From Pseudomonas sp. (GTDB lineage Bacteria > Pseudomonadota > Gammaproteobacteria > Pseudomonadales > Pseudomonadaceae), in assembly GCA_026398835.1 (NCBI GenBank), contig JAPLSD010000156.1, positions 1 through 8,780 of the forward strand: a DNA stretch of 8,780 bases. The letters run 5' to 3'. The first letter of the stretch is position 1. Each line of letters opens with the position of its first letter. The notes beneath the pieces were generated by a model, which did no database searches, had not been told where the DNA came from, and worked only from the letters and a program-made list of their open reading frames with translations. The translations under genes were made by a program, and so were the position numbers. This document shows, piece after piece, positions 5,965 to 8,780 of the stretch.

Positions 5965-6014
5965 TGCCTGAATTCGGCGAACAAGCCTCATGCAAACGTT
6001 TGCGATGCCTGAAT
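5965..6014 (+). promoter_or_regulatory. Candidate operator region upstream of the porin gene
   Basis: GCAAACGTTTGC (5992-6003) is a perfect 12-bp palindrome with a central CG, the layout of LacI/PurR-family operators. TGCCTGAAT occurs in the same orientation on both sides, at 5965-5973 and 6006-6014, 41 bp apart or about four helical turns. A weak -10-like TCTAAA (6019-6024) lies just downstream. The regulator cannot be named from the sequence. In P. aeruginosa the dpp/opdP genes are under PsdR, but I do not know its binding site well enough to assign this one. Confidence 0.45.
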
Positions 6015-6085
6015 GAGTTCTAAACCAAATAGCCGGATCACAAAAAAAGACCGGCATTAAAAAAAGAAAGTAAGGAGCTTCACCC

Positions 6086-7498
6086 ATGAAACTGAGCAGC
6101 ACCGCGTTACTGGCCTTGGCCATCAGCAGCGTAACCGCCACGGCTTACGCAGAAACCCAGAGCCAGGAATTCACCCCGGTTACGGTCAACACCAGCAGCG
6201 CACAAGCCGACGCAACAGGCTTTGTCGAAGGCTCGAAGATCGACGGCACCACACGTAACTGGTACGCCAACGAACAACTGAAACGTGGCGGCAAGTTCAC
6301 CTACCGCAAAGACGGTGTGGCGACGCCAACCGACCGCCGTATCAACTGGGTTCAGGGCACTATCGTCAAGTACAACTCCGGCTTCACTCAGGGCACCGTC
6401 GGTGTCAGCACTGAAGTGGCCGCCTACAACGCCGTCGCCCTGGATCGCGATCGCAAGGATCTGGCGTCCAACAACGGTGGCGCACCGGGTTCTCGTCCAG
6501 GCGCAGGCAACAACCGTACCCTGACCAAAGAAGGCGGAGATGCCCAAGGCCAGTGGAGCAAACTGGGCCTGGCCAACGTCAAGTTCCGCGTATCGAACAC
6601 GACGCTGACCGCCGGTCGCCAGAACTTCAGCACCCCGATTGTCGACACCATCGGTAACCGTGCATTGCCTTCAAGCTTTGAGGGTGTGAGCCTGCACAGC
6701 GAAGAGCTGAACAACCTGTCGTTCGACGCGGGTTCCTTCGACCGCGTATCCCCGCGGACCGAAGAGAGCCTGTCTAAATTCCGCACCGAGTACACCAACA
6801 ACAACGCCGAAACCGATCGCGTGAACACCGCTGGCCTGAACTATCAGCCGTTCAAAAGCCTGAAGACCAGCCTGTACGTCGCGAATGTCGAAGACTTCTG
6901 GAATCAGTACTACTTCGGCGCCACCCACGAACTGGGCGATAGCTCGGTGCTGGGCCTGACCACCGGCCTGAACTACTACAAAACCCTCGACACCGGCAAA
7001 AAGGAAATGGGGAACATCAACAACGATGCCTACTCCGTGTCGTTCGGCCTGGCCCACCAGGCCCACAGCCTGACATTCTCCTGGCAGCAAATTGCCGGTG
7101 ACGAGTACTTCGACTACCTGCACGAAACCAACGGTATCTACCTGGCCAACTCCTTGCTCTCGGACTTCAACGGCCCGAACGAGAAGTCCTTCCAGATCGC
7201 CTACGGCCTGAACATGGCTGAATACGGCGTGCCAGGTCTGAAGTTCAACATCTACCAGGCTCGCGGCTGGGGTATCGACGGTACTCACTACACCGGCACC
7301 GCCTACGACGTTAAAAACATGGACGGCGAGAGCCACTATGAATACGGCATCGGCGCTTCGTACGCCGTACAGAGCGGCCCACTCAAGGCCACCGCTATCC
7401 GCGCCACCTACACCGCGCACCGTGCCACCCAAAACCAGGCTGACGGCAGCCTCAACGAGTTCCGTCTCGTGACCACCATTCCGTTCAACATTCTGTAA
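6086..7498 (+). CDS. opdP: OprD-family outer-membrane porin, OpdP (OccD) type
   Basis: Encodes 470 aa. ATG 6086 follows an AAGGAG ribosome site (6072-6077) and gives a signal peptide cleaved after AYA (residue 22). The mature sequence has the OprD/Occ porin pattern of alternating beta strands: near the N-terminus GFVEGSKIDGTTRNWY (45-60), LTAGRQNFSTPIVDT (164-178), ALPSSFEGVSL (183-193), the QQIAGDEYFDYL block (334-345), ANSLLSDFNG (354-363) and a C-terminal strand ending LVTTIPFNIL. Ending in Leu rather than Phe is usual for this family. These proteins form monomeric 18-stranded channels for small basic or zwitterionic solutes. In P. aeruginosa OpdP (PA4501, OccD3) lies between dppA3 and dppA4 and takes up glycine-glutamate; the identical context here supports the name. 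Length is slightly above the 420-450 typical for OprD. An A-rich leader (6040-6069) precedes the gene and a strong terminator follows. Confidence 0.9.
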   Translation: MKLSSTALLALAISSVTATAYAETQSQEFTPVTVNTSSAQADATGFVEGSKIDGTTRNWYANEQLKRGGKFTYRKDGVATPTDRRINWVQGTIVKYNSGFTQGTVGVSTEVAAYNAVALDRDRKDLASNNGGAPGSRPGAGNNRTLTKEGGDAQGQWSKLGLANVKFRVSNTTLTAGRQNFSTPIVDTIGNRALPSSFEGVSLHSEELNNLSFDAGSFDRVSPRTEESLSKFRTEYTNNNAETDRVNTAGLNYQPFKSLKTSLYVANVEDFWNQYYFGATHELGDSSVLGLTTGLNYYKTLDTGKKEMGNINNDAYSVSFGLAHQAHSLTFSWQQIAGDEYFDYLHETNGIYLANSLLSDFNGPNEKSFQIAYGLNMAEYGVPGLKFNIYQARGWGIDGTHYTGTAYDVKNMDGESHYEYGIGASYAVQSGPLKATAIRATYTAHRATQNQADGSLNEFRLVTTIPFNIL

Positions 7499-7506
7499 AA
7501 ACACTG

Positions 7507-7547
7507 CCAAACGGCTGACTCACGACGAGTCGGCCGACTGGTTTTTT
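7507..7547 (+). terminator. Intrinsic terminator after the porin gene
   Basis: CGGCTGACTC and GAGTCGGCCG pair around the loop ACGAC (7522-7526) with one wobble. Outer CCA/TGG (7507-7509 with 7539-7541) extends the stem past a two-base mismatch, and six T follow (7542-7547). This is the best-formed intrinsic terminator in the window, and it ends only 29 bases before the next start codon. Confidence 0.85.
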
Positions 7548-7576
7548 CCTGTTCAACCGATTGCAGAGGGTTCTTG

Positions 7577-8780
7577 ATGAAAATGCTTCCCCTACGTGCG
7601 GCCATCGCCGCCGCGTTGCTGAGTGTCGCTGTCGGCGCCTCGGCCAAACCCTTGGTGGTCTGTACCGAAGCCAGCCCGGAAGGCTTCGATATGGTCCAGT
7701 ACACGACTGCAGTCACAGGCGATGCGGTGTCCGAAACCATTTTCAATCGTCTGGTGGACTTCAAACCGGGTACCACCGAAGTGATACCGGCCCTTGCCGA
7801 GTCATGGGAGATCAGCCCGGATGGACTGAGCTACACCTTCCACCTACGACCAGGGATCAAGTTTCACACCACCGATTACTTCAAGCCGACCCGTAACATG
7901 AATGCCGACGACGTGGTCTGGAGTTTCCAGCGTCAGCTGGACCCAAAACACCCGTGGCATGACAAATCCAGCGTCGGCTTCCCGTATTTCGAAAGCATGG
8001 GCTTCAAGGAATTGCTGAAAAGCGTCGAAAAAGTCGACGACAACACCGTTGTATTCACCCTGACCCGCCGCGAAGCACCGTTCCTGGCCGACCTGGCCAT
8101 GGCCTTCTCCTCGATTTTCCCGGCGGAATACGCTGACCAGTTACTCAAGGCCGGCAAGACCAACGACCTGAACAGCAAACCCATCGGCACCGGCCCGTTC
8201 ATCTTTACGCGCTACAACAAGGACGCCCAGGTGAGCTTCAAGGCCAACGAATGCCAGATCGCACTGTATCCAAAACCGGATGACATCCCGAGCATCAAGG
8301 CCGACCCGAACCTGAAGGTCGACGAACTGGCGGCCATGACCACTAGCTACACCGCCATGAACACCACCCGTAAATACATGAGCGACGTTCGAGTCCGGCA
8401 GGCAATCAATATCGCCTTTGACAAGGAAGCCTACGTCAACAGCCTGTACGGCAAGGGCAATGCCGTCGTCGGCACCGGCCCTTATCCGCCAACCCTGCTA
8501 GGCTTCAACGACACACTGAAGAACCCGCCTCGCGACCTGGACAAAGCCCGTGCGTTGCTCAAGGAAGCCGGTATGCCTGAAGGGACGGCCCTTACCCTGT
8601 TCACCCGCAACGGCGGTGGCCCGACCAACCCCAACCCGTTACTCGGTGCACAGATGATGCAGTCGGACCTGGCAAAGATTGGCATCAAGCTCGATATCCG
8701 CGTCATGGAATGGGGCGAAATGCTCAAGCGCGCCAAGAATGGCGAACATGACATGGTCTCGGCCGGCTGGGCCGGTGACA
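7577..8780 (+). CDS. dppA: DppA-like substrate-binding protein with internal gap (partial)
   Basis: Open from ATG 7577 to the window edge (401 codons, 3' end missing). GAGGG (7566-7570) lies six bases upstream. The signal peptide ends after ASA (residue 23). Family 5 motifs are present: LAESWEISPDGLSYTFHLRPGIKFH, GTGPF, VRQAINIAFDK, and the last codons read SAGWAGD, the start of the ligand-loop motif. It is more distant from the two upstream paralogues than they are from each other. Two oddities stand out. First, after VSFKAN (residues 219-224) the protein jumps straight to ECQIALYP; both paralogues have 32 more residues there, including GNK.YW...L.FAI.TD.SVR.QKLK, so a 96-bp segment is absent in frame. 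Second, the Arg of the paralogues' VQRPYNPN is Gly here (GGGPTNPN). By position it is dppA4 of P. aeruginosa, followed there by dppBCDF. It may fold poorly or not work despite the open frame; otherwise it is a divergent binding protein. Confidence 0.85.
   Translation, partial: MKMLPLRAAIAAALLSVAVGASAKPLVVCTEASPEGFDMVQYTTAVTGDAVSETIFNRLVDFKPGTTEVIPALAESWEISPDGLSYTFHLRPGIKFHTTDYFKPTRNMNADDVVWSFQRQLDPKHPWHDKSSVGFPYFESMGFKELLKSVEKVDDNTVVFTLTRREAPFLADLAMAFSSIFPAEYADQLLKAGKTNDLNSKPIGTGPFIFTRYNKDAQVSFKANECQIALYPKPDDIPSIKADPNLKVDELAAMTTSYTAMNTTRKYMSDVRVRQAINIAFDKEAYVNSLYGKGNAVVGTGPYPPTLLGFNDTLKNPPRDLDKARALLKEAGMPEGTALTLFTRNGGGPTNPNPLLGAQMMQSDLAKIGIKLDIRVMEWGEMLKRAKNGEHDMVSAGWAGD

Noticed and set aside
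4332..5984. 550-codon open frame on the minus strand opposite the second dppA
   Set aside because: Same reason: it parallels the frame opposite the first paralogue only because the two plus-strand genes are homologous.
6032..6055. GCCGG/CCGGC pair with a 14-base A-rich loop before the porin gene
   Set aside because: A five-base stem with a long loop is weak and easily arises by chance.
7583..7585. Alternative ATG (Met3) for the third binding protein
   Set aside because: The ribosome site GAGGG is better spaced for ATG 7577, and the Lys2 it provides suits the signal peptide; the choice changes only two residues.

Overview
The window looks like chromosomal DNA of a Pseudomonas of the fluorescens/putida type. 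The grounds are GC-rich codon use, REP-type repeats with the arm GATCGTTCCCACGC, a Pseudomonas-restricted DUF6124 protein, and a gene order that matches, from memory, the P. aeruginosa stretch roxS - PA4495 - dppA genes - opdP - dppA4 - dppBCDF. No plasmid, phage, CRISPR or insertion-sequence gene is visible.

Left part (1-1612). The start of a membrane sensor kinase (RoxS-like, minus strand, cut by the window edge) diverges from a secreted SIMPL-domain (DUF541) protein. The SIMPL gene converges on a small DUF6124 gene on the minus strand. A 111-bp REP-like element sits between the two stop codons, and a 32-bp hairpin made only of the same 14-bp arms lies upstream of the SIMPL gene. Positions 1613-2384 hold no credible gene. 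They hold two repeat-derived patches (1808-1954 and about 1980-2110), a GC hairpin, and the promoter and leader of the first transporter gene.

Right part (2385-8780). This is the front of a dipeptide-uptake cluster, all on the plus strand: two paralogous DppA-type periplasmic binding proteins (541 and 533 aa), an OprD-family outer-membrane porin of the OpdP type (470 aa), and a third DppA-like binding protein running off the right edge. The porin would let peptides into the periplasm, the binding proteins would capture them, and a DppBCDF permease expected just beyond the window would import them. Hairpins after each of the first three genes, and long leaders before genes 2 and 3, suggest the components are transcribed or dosed separately rather than as one uniform operon.

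Most notable observations. (1) The third binding protein carries an in-frame gap of about 32 residues relative to its two paralogues, at a point where a short direct repeat could have recombined. (2) The same protein has Gly in place of the ligand-carboxylate Arg seen in the other two. (3) A perfect LacI-type palindrome lies between a 41-bp-spaced direct repeat upstream of the porin. (4) A near-consensus Crc/Hfq CA motif lies just after a perfect TATAAT box ahead of the first binding protein. I see no wholly new multi-gene system; the novelty lies in the altered third binding protein and the control regions.
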